A stretch of 64,000 bases of DNA from Notospermus geniculatus (GCA_002633025.1 NMRB01000798.1:93352-157351), one strand, 5' to 3'. Positions 11,717 to 26,072 are shown, counted from the stretch's first letter. The notes: generated by a model not told the origin, from the letters alone. Translations and numbers: made by a program.

Positions 11717-14700
11717 TACCAATATCGTATATCCTCTAGTTTGTATAAATCATATAATAGTATTGATAATGTCAAGGATGATATTGATAGAAGTCAGCCA
11801 TGCTCTCATTCGTCTTTTTGTTCTTGGAAAACAAACTCTTTTTGTGGCACAACATTGCTATGCCTACTTCATACTAGAACATCACTCCATCTAAAAACCT
11901 CTTTTACTTTCATCAATGAACGCATGACATGATAACAGCATAGTTGATGACTTCCCTGTGTGTTTCCAGCCAAATTACTTTCTTACAAAGCAAAAAAGTT
12001 TCAACTTTTCTTCACCGTCCAGAGTAAAACCTTCAAGTTTTTTCCCTGTGTTTTAATGACGGCCATTTTCTTGAGGGTAGCGGTATAATTAGCGGTTAAA
12101 CATCTGTTGAAAGAGGAGACGGCACATCTCAGCGTTTGGAAGTCTGCTAAGATTATGAGATTATGAGCCATCGTTTTGCGGCAAGTGAATCGAAATAAAA
12201 CACACCGGGAAAAGCACAGTGACTGCCTGAGCAGCCTCCGTGTCATGAAACATACATTAACCCTCCTTTACTGTAACTCTCTGTGAAATATTTGACGACA
12301 TCGTGTGGCAGAAATTCCTCAGACTCACACTGTATAGTCAAATTGGTGTAGTGAAAATATCCATGCCTGTCACCTTGGGGATGTAGTGCATTCCTGCCAT
12401 TTCAGCAAAAGTGGTCATCAATGGACTAAGATGTAACCTATTATAGAGGGCTAATCACAGCACCCCCTGCTGGATCTCCCTAGTCTTTAAACGGGCCATG
12501 ACAGGTTAGAATTTTAAAGGTAAAATTGATGGCATTCAAACACTGATAAAAGCAGCTCAAATGTTTAACTCACAATCTCAACTTCTGGTTTTGATGGATG
12601 TTTGAAAATGGATCACCTACCTGCAAAATAGCAAGATAAAACAATGGAATTAGATAGGTGGAGAAAAATAAAAGCAAAACAGACCACTTCCACAAAGTTG
12701 GACAAATGGCAATTTAACCCCATAAAGCATTTGTTGTGATAAACTACATGTAAGTCAAAAGCGCAAGTTACCTCAAATTCTGATCTGAAAAGTGGATCAT
12801 TCAGGCCCACTGAATCCAATAGCACTCATTAAACCTAGGACTATTTAGGGAAACCCTTCCCAAAGCAGGTTGACTTTGAAAAATTATTAATGAGGAACCC
12901 GTTTTACTTTTTATTCCCAGAGGGCGGTGCTGCGAGCGGTTGTACCAAAAGATGTTAAATACATGTACAGAGAAAAGCAATGCAAAAACATTGACGTAGT
13001 GCAACAAGGGCAAAAATTTTCAGGTTCCTTATTGCCGAATTTCTCATCAACTTGCAAGAGTGGAACCCGGTTACAAACATAACTCCAAGTAGGAAGAGCA
13101 TTTCCCCCTTTAAGTGTCGAAAACGTAGCTTGAAAAAAGATCGTCCCACCTGCAAGATAGGAGGATAAAAGAAAGGAAGAAGATATGCCCAGGGGATAAG
13201 AAGAGAAAAATAGAAGCAAACTTGTGGTGAAAAACCTGTTTAGCGTCTCCTTTCTCACAGCAGTTTGGCCTCAAAAACAGCTTGTCTAATTAAGATGTAC
13301 AAGATAACGAAGCAGGATTAGTGACATGTTATACCAGGGAAGACTGACCTTTGGTGCTCAGCAGTAATTTTTTCCATGAAATTTAGTTTTTGTCTCTGAT
13401 ATGAAAGTTGACAGGACGCCTATTCTCAATGAACCTGAACCAAAGATAGTGATTAAGATAATATTTTATCACCATCATCATCATCTACCTGAAATATTAA
13501 CACTTTTAGGACAGCATGCATACCCATGTGACAAACAAAAGAAATTCATTGCTGTTGTAAAAGTAGTTCTGCGAAGTGGGAGCTACTCCCTCTACCTACC
13601 ACCAACTAATCATAGACATTTTAGATCGATTTCTCTAGTGGTTGTACATTTATTATCTGGAAAGGAAATTCAAAATGGCTGCCATGGCAGCCATTATCAA
13701 GGGGAGACTGAAAGCCTGCTTATTTTCCTGGTGTAAGGGCAGAATTAATTGACCGTCACCAGTCCCACAGATGTGTCACTCACCACACCAGTGGGTACTG
13801 GTGCTTATAACCTATCATTATTATATATATTATTATCACTGAAATGATGAAGTACATGTAATACATTATTATGAGTCAACATCTAGACTTTGTCACCTCA
13901 CTTGTGCAACAGTTGCTAAAATTTGTTAGAAAGCTGTGAACATCCATCCCGTCCCAATCATTCCACATGAGACAAGCCAATCTGAGATCTTAATATCATC
14001 ATGGTAGAAGGTGCCTCGTGGTAACCATGGAAACACAAAGATATACATGCTAGGAGACACATCTCCAACTTGTTAAGGATCTAACTGTATCTTTCTTATT
14101 GAATCATTCGGAAATTTGTATTTCCAGAAGAAAGGAGAGAAAAAGAAAATCAAAGATTTAAATTTTGGTTGTCTCAGTGTGAATTTGGTGAACTGGAAAC
14201 TGATTCACATTGCTTTCATGATTTAAATTTGCTGCAAGGGTTCCGGGTCGGATGAGGATTGAACTTGGCCAAGAACATGGGAAGTTACAGAGCAAACCTC
14301 TGGAGAACAATTTGTCCCTCATGAGTTTTCTGTGAGGAAAAAGTAGTACAGATACATGTGAGAGAACATGAAATCTAAAGGCATATCTTGGATTTTGGGA
14401 ATAGGCTGCCTACTGGAACTATTGCTGAAGAAACTAGCTCCACAGAGGTGGTCAAAATATTGCGAGAAGCTGAACATGTTCTGTGAATAAAGAGGGCGCT
14501 TGGCGACCCAATTGATCCACCCCTGGTTGAAGTATCACACACCAGCACCACACCTCAGAGATGGCAGTTCAGTTTCTGCCTGCATCTTATTGCAAAATGT
14601 TGCAACACCACATGCTGACATTCAGCTCAATTCTGCAGAAATATTTGAGGAGAAATATGCACTAATGACTAAGCAAAGATGAGCAGCAGACAATGTAAAA

Positions 14701-17700
14701 TGAGCAAAAACAGCATCAATATTTATTGGTGTGTTTTGTCAGTTAGCGGGAGCTTAGAGCCCAAGAAGTCCAACAAGGCATTACTCTGCCAGTTGTCAGC
14801 AAAAACCAACAGGTATGAACACGTGGCGAGTCGGCCTCACCCTAAGAACACCCTTTATCGTACATGTATCAATGTACATCATCATACACAAAATGTGAAG
14901 AAAGTTTCGGTACCACAGCGTGGAACAGAACAAAACTTCCACCTCATATTAACTTTGACTATATTCCTTAAAGACTTCTACGGGAAAATGTACAATGATG
15001 TACAGCTCGCCGAAGTTGAAATGGACTGTATAGGTTAAAACAGCTGGGCAACTTTTTCAACTTCCGGTACAAATTGAAGGAAAATTTGCCATGACAGGCA
15101 GCATGTCATAAATGACGAAATTACTCGCATCCTAAGCGTTCCCCCAGTTGTACCGGCTACTTTCCGATGAAATTCAACACGGCACATTTTTCCTGAGCAA
15201 GCCCTTCACTAATCAAATGAGGCCCGCTATTATCCATCTTAATTTAGAGAAGAATTTCTTTCAGCTAAAGATTCAAGTTAGCGTTTATGTCTTTATAGCG
15301 CACTGTACTGCATCTGTATCAAGCGGCCTAGGCTGGACAAGTGCACAGGAATGTGCACAAACATCTACATGGTTGAAACCCTTCAGGGGACCGGAAAAGT
15401 ATATGGCATTATGTACATGAACATGTATCACCCACAGTCGAAACCGGTATCAAAGAAAAGCAACTATGCAGGTTATTGCACTTATTCATAGCCACCTAGG
15501 CAGAACCTGCACACAGCACGGTCTTCAAAACCGGCAAACCAAAGTGAGAAAGAGACAAGCTCTAGTGTCACAAAAACAATGCAAATTCTTCTGATGGCAC
15601 AACAATGGTAGGTAATGGTTACCATGAGAAACTCGAAAACTGAGAAAACAGTTCGAACTCTAACAACCGTCTCTCCAAAACTTGAATACGTACTTTATGA
15701 GGTTCACGAAGTCTTTGTCAGCAAGACAACCGTGAAGAGCCAAGAAAACAAACAGCGGAGAAACAATTTGTCATTTTTGGGATTCCAGAGGGATGTTTGT
15801 TTGCTCTAGAAGTCATGTTCTAGCACTACATAACTCACACAGCAACCAAATCAAGAGGAAAACACGCTTTTGTTATCAAAATATTTCTTCAAATTTGACG
15901 TTCAGCAAATGGATGGATGAGGTGGATAAACGTGTTGTACTAATGTGAGAAATTCAGAGGACTCGAGGCAAAATGATGTCAGAATAACAGAATAACCCAT
16001 TCAATACCGACGTGAGCATAGCTTGACACTTCTTTCATAATCTGCCATGTGGACTTCCACAAATCTTTCAATCCGTTGCCTCAAGAATAAGGATTCTCCT
16101 ATCGCCAACATTTTCACATCTACACACGAATTCATGTCAAAGAACACAACAGCAAGACCTCTTTGAAAAAGTGGAATAAAATTCATTCAAATCCATTGAA
16201 ACAAAACTTCAGATATTGAAGAAAAAAATTGTATACATGTACCGTAAAAGTGTGACGGAATATCTATCCAGGTCATTCAGTTTGACATTTCTTTGGCTTC
16301 ATTGCAGATCCCTTCTCCTCCCTGAAGTAGGTACTTGAAAATTAGAGTCTATCAAAAATTCCAAAATAGTTAAACAACACAACAAACAAAGTTGAACATC
16401 AACCGAAGTCCACAGTACAGAAGAAAATAAGCCAACGTGTAATGAGAAGATGGTCCTACCTGATTCTGATAGCGGTACGCCTCACTCCACCCCCAAGTAT
16501 GCATATAGTAGCTAGTGTTAATCATGCCAAAGCTGCTTTATCCAACGTCTCATCTAGCACGGTTCAAATAACGGAATGATACCGGATCGACTAGCACGGC
16601 ATACGACATTGCCAGCGACATCTCGGTTATACAACGCTTGCGCATCGGCCTCGCTGACCAACAATTTGAGAAGTGAAGATTTGAGACGATGATGCTTGGG
16701 ACATGATCATATGATGAAGACGTTAACCCAGTCTTTTCGGGAATTGCCATACCAGTTAACCAACTACTCCCCAATAGATCCCTCTGGCGATGAATCGTGA
16801 TCAATAGTCTACCTGATATTTGCCATTCCACAGCTCTTCATGGGGTAAAAATGCACAGATTTTATGTAGTAGTTAGGATATTATACCACAGGGTCCCTAG
16901 TGCAACCCCTCGTCAGACCTCATCAGTTCATCTCTCATATTTCATCAAGCAGGGCAGTCATGGTGACAGACTGCAAACGTCAACACTTGTCACCTATAGG
17001 TCTTACGTTCGATACACGTTGGATGGCCCCTATAGGGGGCGTGGCCATCACTTAACGAGGAGGACATCTTCAACAACAACAGCAATTAATCGCCACAAAC
17101 TGATATCAATGAGGCAAGTTTGTCGTCTTAGAAGCCACTCATTTCGAGGAGCACTTTGTGTATCGAACAACAGAGGAGTTTAGAGATCTTTGTGGGCCAA
17201 TCTATCACCACCGATCCTATCAATAAACGACCGATTGATCTCGGACATGCAGTGACGTTCGTAAGCAAAGGAAGATGAATATTTCATCTTGAAAACGATA
17301 AAGCCAACCTGATTATCGACACGGATAAATTATGTATCGAGTGTCGTTGGTTTGAGGGGCAGACGACAGGAAGACAAATGGACCAGTCAGAAGAATTTGT
17401 TAAACTGTGAACAACGCCCGAGGGGACAACAAAAGGAGGATTCCCAACATGCTGACCACAGATTCTAACAATCTCTTCATATATGGGTGTGATATCGATC
17501 CCGGATTTCAGAATTGTTGTCAACCATGACAAAAGAGAACTTCGTTGGACTTGACTGGCTGCCTCTTTTGACAGTGCTTGGTATCATAGATGATCAGAGC
17601 CAATGAAGCTATCAACAACTAGAGTTGTGTAAGACTCACTGAAACAAACCCTTGAGTGATGGCGATAGTTTATAACTGAATCTCACATTTTTTTGCCATC

Positions 17701-17966
17701 CAATCACAACATAGCTTTCTCAAGGAATCATTGAAAAACATTACAACAACCAATCAGAGCATTGCACTCCCAGTAATCGACGATGTTGTTGACAATCAAT
17801 AGAAACTTGTACATTTTGTAACCAAATATTATCCTCTGAACTGAAGCCCTAACAATCGGCTGATTAACCCACTTATACCCATGAATCAATAATGATGGGA
17901 TGGTAGGCGAAAGTAGGGGGGGCCAATAGTGGTTTCATAACGCAAGGGAAGTTCAGAACAGCAGTA
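11717..17966. other. long stretch without a supported gene
   Basis: Scattered coding-like pieces occur. One minus-strand frame (16001-16186, ATG start) includes VVFFDMNSCVDVKMLAIGES. Another (17284-17532) holds LTTILKSGIDITPIYEEIV. A short ATG frame near 16459-16526 ends at a donor-like CAG/GTAGGA. None links by phase to a neighbour, so none is called. No repeats of note. Confidence 0.35.
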
Positions 17967-18094
17967 TTGAATACAGAGTACATTGAACACAGAGTACATT
18001 GAATATCGAATACAATGAATACAGAGTACATTGAATACAGAGTAGACTGAATACAGAGTACATTAAATACAGAATATATTATACAGAATACATT
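17967..18094. repeat. 16-bp minisatellite
   Basis: About eight tandem, increasingly diverged copies of GAATACAGAGTACATT, ending in shortened units around AGAATATATT. Non-coding. Confidence 0.9.
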
Positions 18095-18547
18095 GTAGAC
18101 ATATTGCAAGGTTAGCTCAACGACCAAGCCGAACAAGATGCCATCGGTCTTCATAACCAGTCCCGCTGGACCTTCTGGCCAAATACCCCCCTTCACATGT
18201 TTGACCATCAATTACAATGAATTTCAGGCCCAGGACAGAACTCGCAGGAGCTCCTCTTTACAGACTCAGCTACATGTATCTTTCCATGGCTTCCTACCCT
18301 GCTACTGTTCTCTATATCGGAGAAATGGCATCAATGAATAGGGTCAAACTGCTTGTTAATTATTCATTCACATCGGCAGCAGTTTGTCGATAATGTCCTA
18401 CCCACAGGGGGACATAACAGATCGACTCTGCTTCTCAAACTTAACAACAATCAGTGAAGATGCAATGTAACAAGGCTGATGTGGCTGACTGCCTACACTT
18501 GTCACTGTCCATGGCAGTCATGGTCTGCTGGGTGACAAAGTTATTGT

Positions 18548-18768
18548 CTTCAGCAACCAAATTCTGGTTGTTGGCTATAAAGATTTGGTCGTTGGCAACA
18601 AATTTCTGGTATTTGGCTACAAAGTTCTGGTCTTTGACTGCAAACGTATTGTCATTGGTTTGAAGGTTTTGGTCTTCGGTAACAAAGTTCTTTGACTGCA
18701 AATCTCTGGTCTCTTCGCAACAAAAATGTGCTTTTTGGCTACAATATTCTGGTCTTTGGCTACCACAG
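18548..18768. repeat. 24-bp diverged repeat with an open minus-strand frame
   Basis: About nine to ten diverged units of 24 bases around AAGTTCTGGTCTTTGGCTAC. Because the period is a multiple of three, the minus strand reads as a degenerate eight-residue repeat of the form VAKDQNFV, part of a 114-codon frame (18441-18785). This could be a decayed repeat protein exon, but a minisatellite with a period divisible by three gives the same picture. No splice support. Confidence 0.75.
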
Positions 18769-20720
18769 CCTTCACTGATTCCCAATTTGTCTACACACCC
18801 TCCTCACCATTTAAGCATGAGATGTCAGTTTGATATTCTCAAGTCTGAACTGCACAAAGGGGTTAATAGGAAGACATGATTGCATTCGGCACCCCTGAAC
18901 CTTCCGCTGAGAGTGAATAGCCCCCGATTCCAAGGACGGGATCCGGTTACAAGATATTATGGATTCAGATCGACTCATCCTAATCGCAATCATTCGAACA
19001 GTGAAGAGTTCAACTCAATCTTGTCGCCGATGTGACGCTATTTCATTCGAGAGAAAATGGTGGAAATGTAAAAATGTTGGAAAATTAGTGTAGCTGGTTT
19101 CATTTTTTTAAATCATCATCATCTTCTTAGATACCTCAGGATGTACTCTGCTGCTGATAGTATTGGATTCAAATAAAGTTAGATCTTGAGCACAAATAAA
19201 ATTAGACCATATCAGCACATGCTCTTATCCAATGAAAGCACCGTGCTGGTGACTTTCATCAGCTTAGACAGCCAGAGCAAGTGGGAAATAACTCAGAACC
19301 TCTTCCACAGGTCCAGCTGACGTTAATCTGTGTCACTCTGTTAAAAGTTCATCGCTCTTATAAAGCCAACATTGATGTCTCTCCTTGGCTAATTCAGTCA
19401 TAATCATCACACTCCAAACCTCTCTCCTCTCATAATATTGTCATAATCCCACCACTTCGAAACCTCTTCTTGGCCAATTTATGCCTGATTAACGCCAACC
19501 AAGACATAATAAACACAATTCTAGTATGCTACGTAGCGGCTTTATTTCAGTGATTTCCTATTTTCCTACGATGAGCTCTCACTAAGCACCTCTCGTGATT
19601 ATAATACAGGATTTGGTAGGTTGATTATTGTTAGGGACGTTAGCCGTGCCACTGGTTGGCGGAGCACACGCAGCTTTCGCTGTGTTCTCCGCGACTAAGG
19701 ACACACCATCTACGTTTAATGGATGCTGCCATTATGCAGGAAGTGATTGACAGGTCCGCCGAGATATTCCTAACTCTTTGTGTGGAGAGCTCGCTCGTGG
19801 CTTTGTACGTCTTCAACACATGGTCAGTCGTCGCTAAATGATTTTAATGAAACCTGGTCTATTTTTGAACGCAGCAATTTGTTCTACGGTACTTTCATAA
19901 TGCTGCTTTTACTTTTCTTTGAGACTGGCCATGTTTTGGGAGGAAATCAAAGAGGTCATGACCTTAACCCTTTAGCTGCTGTTTCTGTCAGTGGTTGGGA
20001 AGAAAATGTGGATAAGAGTGATCAGAAAGACCATGATCTAGGTTGAATCTAATTTGTGGAAAAGTATGCTAAATGTAGGAGGAAACCAGATTAGCTGTGG
20101 AAATACGTACTAGTAAAACCACTCTCTAATCTTGGCAAAACTTCTCAACAGCCATAATGTGGAAAGCAGCCAGAGAAAGAGGGCACTGGGTTCTAATGCT
20201 TTTTCCCATTGTTCCATGTTTATTTTTACTTTGTTCAAGTGAGAGTGACTCAAGTCCAACATCAGCTGGCCTCGGAAAACTGAAGGGTCCTTCCAATCCC
20301 TTGATGGTGCCGACCATTCGACAGCACCAGAGTCCCCACTTGAGGCTTCACGGGGATGTGCGACGGCCACGATGTCATACGACAAACCTCTCCACATCTG
20401 TCAATCAAAGTGAAATCTTCAATTCCATATTTGTACGATATCTGAGGTTTTGAAGTTTCAATTAGCGCAAGCCTCGGGCAGCGAATGAAATACTTGAAAT
20501 GAATCCATGCTGTCTTGTTCTAATCAGCGGTAATACACGCATCAGTTTCATAAAGATATTTTTGTCAGGAAACAAAATCTCAACATTCTTCATAATTATT
20601 TGTCTGTTGGAATCTTGATGGTAAACCATATCAAAGAATTTGTCTTGTGTTTTTAGGTTTGAATTGGAAAATTGGATGAACCCAAAGGGTAGCTATATCT
20701 GTATTTTATTTTTCAATCAA
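18769..20720. other. no supported gene
   Basis: Short frames only. The plus frame at 20157-20453 has a hydrophobic start resembling a signal peptide (HWVLMLFPIVPCLFLLCSS) but overlaps a comparable minus-strand frame and has no further motif. Left uncalled. Confidence 0.35.
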
Positions 20721-20945
20721 GGCTAAAGCCAAAGCACTAGTGGCCCTGGTAAGTATGGAAGAGATCATCTGTCAAGCTGCTCATGTGCCTCACTTGGATG
20801 GGGTCACTTTCTTGCCCTTTGCAAAGGTACAAGGCACCATGGCTTACTGTCTCATGTGACGGACATGAATAATCCTATTTGACCCAGGCTGGATTTGAAC
20901 CCAGGACCTGCCATTAGCTGGGCTCCTCTCTGAAACAAGTAAGTC
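20721..20945 (-). mobile_element. tRNA-derived SINE, minus orientation (copy 1)
   Basis: The reverse strand carries a pol III B-box-like GGTTCAAATCC in the context CAGGTCCTGGG. The body shares long blocks with 56948-57185. These include GCCAAAGCCAAAG..., TCACTTGGATGGGGT, TTTGCAAAGGTACAAGG, ACTGTC(T/C)CATG and GGACATGAA in the same order. Two independent copies with a tRNA-like head and a shared body define a SINE family. Ends are approximate. Confidence 0.7.
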
Positions 20946-23029
20946 AACGTTCATCTTTGGACATTGTAAAAGAATCAAGATTATTTGATCGTTGTTGCAA
21001 TAATCCAGTCATTGCTTCCGATCATCAGAATATCATCAGTGACAAATCTTGTTACACTCGTCAGATGTCGATTGATTGGTATCTAATATTTCCCAAAAAC
21101 GGGGAAGAAAACATGAAACATTAATTGGAAACAATTATTGTGGCTTGTATTTTTGTTAATCGCCGAAAACACACATATTTTCTTCCATTAGAACATTATT
21201 ATTATCAATTATCTGATCAAGGGTGATTTTATCCAGCAGACGTGCGAAAACCATCGCAGTTAGTGACCTCTCACTCCATGATCTGTCGCCATGGTAACAA
21301 GAGCAAAACCTTCGCCATACCAGGCGTGAAAAACATCAGCAAGATCTGACGAATTCCGTCCATCTGTGCCGATCATCGCGAAGAATAACATCATCCGCTC
21401 AAACTGTGAATATTGGCTGAAAAGATTACAGGCGACCGTATTAAAACGTCTAATATTAGCAGAGTGCTTTACACGTTGAATAAACCACGGCTATTCTCAC
21501 AGTTCAGTCTCACTAAATTTGATTTCTAATCGAGAAATGCGAAGACTAACATGGACGCAATAATGAAAACCGCTTCATTTGTCTCCGCTCCGTAGCTGAT
21601 GAATTCTGCAATGACATGTGCACAATAAATTCGCCTTCCGACATGTTCGCCTGTTATTAATAAGTAAATACACAGATGAAAGACTAACTCTGTGAAAGTC
21701 ATGTGCACAGTCATTGGATAAAACCCACACAGATTTTAATATTCTGAATGCTCTCTGTGTAAACCGTGCGGAAAATACATCGGGTAATCCCCAGGAGGAC
21801 GCTGCAACGGTACATGAACACATAAATGTAGGGGTGTGTCTTCAACCAGGGAAAAAATCTATCAAAAACATCCCCTATACCATTTTCTGTCATTTTCAAT
21901 GTCGACAGTTGTGTGGCCTTTCAAAGAGCGAGGAACGACAGGGGTGGACCCCGTCATTATGGAGCTGAATGCTGCATTCATCCATTGTCCACGACATGAA
22001 TATAATGGACGCAACGACGGCCGAGGGAGAGACGAAGACAATAACGCCAACATAGCAGCTCGCCGCGACCAGATGTGCTCGACTTTGTCGACCCGCTCCA
22101 CCACGAGCCATGCTAGCGGCAATTGTAGTGAATTGTGACTGAAGGCAAGTAGCTTCTAGCTATGGGAATACTGGCTACCGTCATGGACATGACTTAACAA
22201 TGGAATAGAGAACAAATCACAAATCATATATGTAGATTTGGATTCATATAGAAATATATAGATCTTGGTCCTTTTGTAGTACTTCATGTACCTTTTGATT
22301 GAGAAGACCCTGCGATAAATGGACCTAAGGATCTGTGCCACAAAGCCCCTAAGTAAATTGTTCCTCATCCTTCGGCTGCACTCTAGCCATTGGAACAGAG
22401 GAGGAAATGTCAACTCGATCCACAAGTGTTACAAAGGTTGTGTGATAATAGAATTGAGCTCACAACACCTATTTTGCCTATTCCAACAAACAGAGGGCAT
22501 CGTCAACCCTTTAAATTGTTCCAAGGTACATGTATGCAGGGCTAGGGAGGACATGTCAGACTCGTGAGGTCTCGATGAAGAAACCCGAACACCAGCTCCA
22601 CTCGCACATCATTTCCTCATGTCCATTATACACCAACAGCATCAAAACCAAATTCATCATGGTAATTTCCGCTCGGGTCTGCACTGATGGTGACAATGGC
22701 AGAGACGCTCCGCCCACTCGATTGGGACCCGACGGAAACAACAATGATGTCGCTGATAATATCAACGCAATATGCAAACTGGAGGGGAGAAAGTTTGGTG
22801 GAGGATATTCAGTGCTGGATTGGATAGACTTTGGATGTACAGTTCGGCCTCGGCTTGTCATGTCATCACTCCAGGGCCACAGACACCACTCAGCAATATA
22901 ACAAACGCTGCAGATGAGACATTCCTTCTGCAAATATCACGACAGGCAGAAAGGAACTCATATTTTTCTTGACTTCAATGCTGAGCAGAGCGCCACCTTT
23001 TTCAGGATACCTCTATTTATGGGTGGATA
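20946..23029. other. no supported gene
   Basis: Frames of 60-125 codons overlap on both strands at 21526-22138 and 22530-22933. The plus frame at 22530-22901 contains a polar stretch (GPDGNNNDVADNINAICKLE). No splice-paired exon or known motif was found. Confidence 0.35.
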
Positions 23030-23235
23030 GGTCAGACAGTTGGACACCTCCCTCAGCAGACCCCTCTGTCAGGTGGTTGCCTCCCTCATGAGGGACTTCA
23101 GCCTGGAGAAAACTTCCTTCAGCAGGTCCCTTTGCCAGGTTGCCTCCCTCACAAGGGACCCAGCCTGGAGAGAAACTTCCCTCTGCAACCTCAGCTTGGA
23201 GGACACCTTCCCCAGCAGACCCTCTGCAAGGGGGT
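23030..23235. repeat. about 63-bp tandem repeat, 2.5-3 copies, GC-rich
   Basis: Units contain TGCCTCCCTCA(T/C), AGGGAC, AGCCTGGAGA and AACTTCC. The period is divisible by three and lacks stops, so frames on both strands stay open (23040-23246 plus; 23069-23350 minus). A good acceptor (GCCACCTTTTTCAG) at 22985-23000 opens an 80-odd-codon plus frame through the array. That is suggestive but not decisive. Confidence 0.8.
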
Positions 23236-23775
23236 ACCTCTGGTGATAAGCTAATGGCAATAGCTTATCACCAATGTTCAATGTAGCTGAATTTACCAAT
23301 GGAATCTGGTGAAGTTTTTCTAATGGCTTGATGATTGTATCTATAACCATTTATTGTTCATCTATAAACACAGGTTACAATCTAAAGAAACCTACAGGTC
23401 TGAAGAGAAGACTAATTTAGTTGCAATGTATTTTGACAGCTGGGGCCCATGTAGCTTCTGTGGGGAACAGTGTTGCTGCCTGATCTTAACTCAATTTTTA
23501 TAGGAGCTGGTGAGGATACTCCTCATAACTGTTGACCGTAGCACATGGATAAAGCTGGCAGCACGAATATAAATTCATGTCTGTGAGATCTGAAGTCATG
23601 TGTGTGAGCCGTGCTGCAGTCTAACGAGGTAGCACACAAAGACTTGGCTCAGAGACGATCTCACTACAATTTCAGAATGTGTGCAACCAGCTTTAAAAGC
23701 ATGGCAGACAGTTGATCCTTGTTTTCAGGGACGACGGAAGTATACAATAGTAGGAGTGCCCCTTTTTTATTTCAG

Positions 23776-23830
23776 GGACAGAATGGGCTTCAAAAACATG
23801 GCCACCTTGTCAATTTCATGAGAGTCCAGT
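23776..23830 (+). CDS. candidate small exon, unidentified gene
   Basis: An excellent acceptor (GTGCCCCTTTTTTATTTCAG) and a good donor (CCAGT/GTGAGTAATG) enclose 55 bases. Phase 0 entry gives GQNGLQKHGHLVNFMRVQ with one base over. A second frame is open too; the third stops. No partner exon in matching phase was found, so strand and splice signals are the main support. Confidence 0.35.
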
Positions 23831-25488
23831 GTGAGTAATGGGTGACAATGGCCATGGAACCAGCTGACAAAACCAATCTAAAGGATTGAATAATTAATGA
23901 ACAGGTCAATGAGGCTGGAAGACTAATCTAGGAAGATGGTGTGGCCATAATGTTAGGTGAAGAAACCATTTGTGAGAAACTACACAACGGCATAAAACGC
24001 AAGCAATACTTAACCCACTATGCGCTACACCTCAATCCATACCCCTCAACATGGAATCTTTCCAGTGGTACAGTGCGTTTGGGACTCGGCACACATCCTG
24101 GATGCTGAAGAACTACGTCATCTAATTTTGCTTGAGGGCTTTCAGAAACGAATACCTGACTCAGTGACACAATATTTCATTACAAAAATGTCAAAATCAT
24201 AATGTCTCTCGAGTTTCATTTAACGCCTTAAAAAATGATGGAAAATGAGAGAAATTGAGTATTTCGTCACAGTTGAGATGTAAAAACGAAAAGTTGTTGT
24301 AATAAGATCGACCAAAATGTAGAAGAAATCCGTGGTGTAGCTACCTGGTGGGAATTATCTGTTTGTTGGTGAGATTGATGACTTGTGGTGAATCTCCATG
24401 ACAATAGGACGCAATGGGAGAGGACAGCGTGACACCGCCGAGGGTTCTACTTAATGATTGGTGTAATTCTTGCCGACGATTCAACAATATATTGGAATGA
24501 TTTGACAATACGCTGCATAGCAGGTGATGCGATTTGAAGACAAATATTGCAATAAGAAGTTAATAGATTGACATAATACCTCCAATGTTGATGCGAGTGA
24601 AAAATAATGCCAAACGGGAAATCCTAACCCGCGCTCACAAAACGAGAACTTTCACCCGATAGTGCCACTTTCTACGACATGACTTAGAATTGCGCTGAGG
24701 GAAAGAGGCAAATGATTGGCTACGGCTACCACAAACTCCACCCTCCGATGAAACATGAACTTGCCAAAGTCACGGCAACTTCTTGTAAAATATATCAGAC
24801 TAATTACTGTTCGTCGGAATGACAACGCACAACAAACAAAGGGCAGAGGCCCACCTGACCTAGCTAATACCGCTGCTCGCCGACTGAATGGAAAGTCGAG
24901 TCGGGTCTCTGTGGTCTCCAAACTACGCCTTATGTCTTTGAAAAGGTCAAGGTCATTTAATGTCACATGCGGCACTCATGTGCCTAAAACACACAACATG
25001 TCGCTATCATTTCACTCATATTCGAACGGCCATACAAGACAGTACTTTTTCATGAATTCTGCTCTTTGAGAAGTGTCCAGCAAATCCCAGTCATTTCATT
25101 GATCAAGGATCTGACAAATCTGAAACCGTTACATGCAGAGACCTAAAAGATGTCCACAGTAAAAAGACAAATGAATTGTTTACATTTGAAATAAAGACTA
25201 ATGAACATCCCTTTATTATATCAGAATCTTGGGATTAATCAGAAAGAATATTGATAAATATGGGACAAACAGTCAAATCCTTTGAACGCTTCATCGCTGG
25301 TGGTGATGCTTTCCCTGCCATGACTTATAAGGATGTTCACGTCTTTGATCCAATAGCAATTTCTCTTAATCTCTTTTGAAGTTTAATTGAATTAAATTTG
25401 ATTTCGGTGACTAGGAGCAATGCGATTGTGTAGAGAGATCAGTTACAAGGATGGGTTTGTTTTTCACTTTAACTTTGACTCAGTGAAT
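23831..25488. other. no supported gene
   Basis: AT-rich unique sequence. A paired AAGGTCAAGGTCA motif occurs at 24943-24955. Overlapping frames at 24652-25069 on both strands show no motif. Confidence 0.4.
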
Positions 25489-26072
25489 ATGTTGGTGGGC
25501 TTGTGGTTCCTTTGACTTAATGCAAACGTCAGTGGGGCTTGTGGTTCCTTTGACTCAGCAAACAAGTCAGTGGGCTTGTGGTTCCTTTGACTTAGTGACA
25601 ACGTCAGTGGGGTTTGTGGTTCCTTCAGTGGGGATTGTGGTTCCTTCGACTTGGCAAACAAGTCAGTGGGCTTGTGGTTCCTTTGACTTAGTGAAAACGT
25701 CAGTGGGGTTTGTGGTTCCTTCGACTTAGCCAACAAGTCAGTGGGGTTTCTGGTTCCTTTGACTTTGTGAACAAGTCAGTGGAGTTTCTGGTTCCTTTGA
25801 CTTAGCAAACAAGTCAGTGGGGATCGTGGTTCCTTTGACTTAGTGAACAAGTCGGTGGGGATTGTGGTTCCGTTGACTTAGCAAACTGGTCAGTGGGGGT
25901 TCCTGGTTCCTTTGACTCAGAGTGAAAAAGTCAGTGAGGTTTGTGGTTCCTTTCACTTAGTGAACAAGTCAGTGGGTTTGTGGTTCCTTTGACTTAGTGA
26001 ACCGTGAGTCAGTGGTGCTTGCAGTTCCTTTGACTTGGCAAACAAGTCAGTGCGAGTGGGGTTTGTAGTTCC
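25489..26072. repeat. 38-bp minisatellite, about 15 copies
   Basis: The unit is about 38 bases. Its conserved parts are AACAAGTCAGTGGGG, TTGTGGTTCC and TTTGACTTAG. Units vary by small deletions, including one 19-base partial unit near 25625. Both strands show 69-90-codon frames that simply read through the repeat. Non-coding by default. Confidence 0.95.

Noticed and set aside
16001-16526. Two coding-like minus-strand pieces (16001-16186 and 16459-16526)
   Set aside because: Their phases do not match across the presumed intron, and each could be a chance frame.
25464-25736. 90-codon minus-strand protein with repeats
   Set aside because: It is only the stop-free reading of the 38-bp minisatellite; the period is not a multiple of three, so the frame is not maintained by unit copying.
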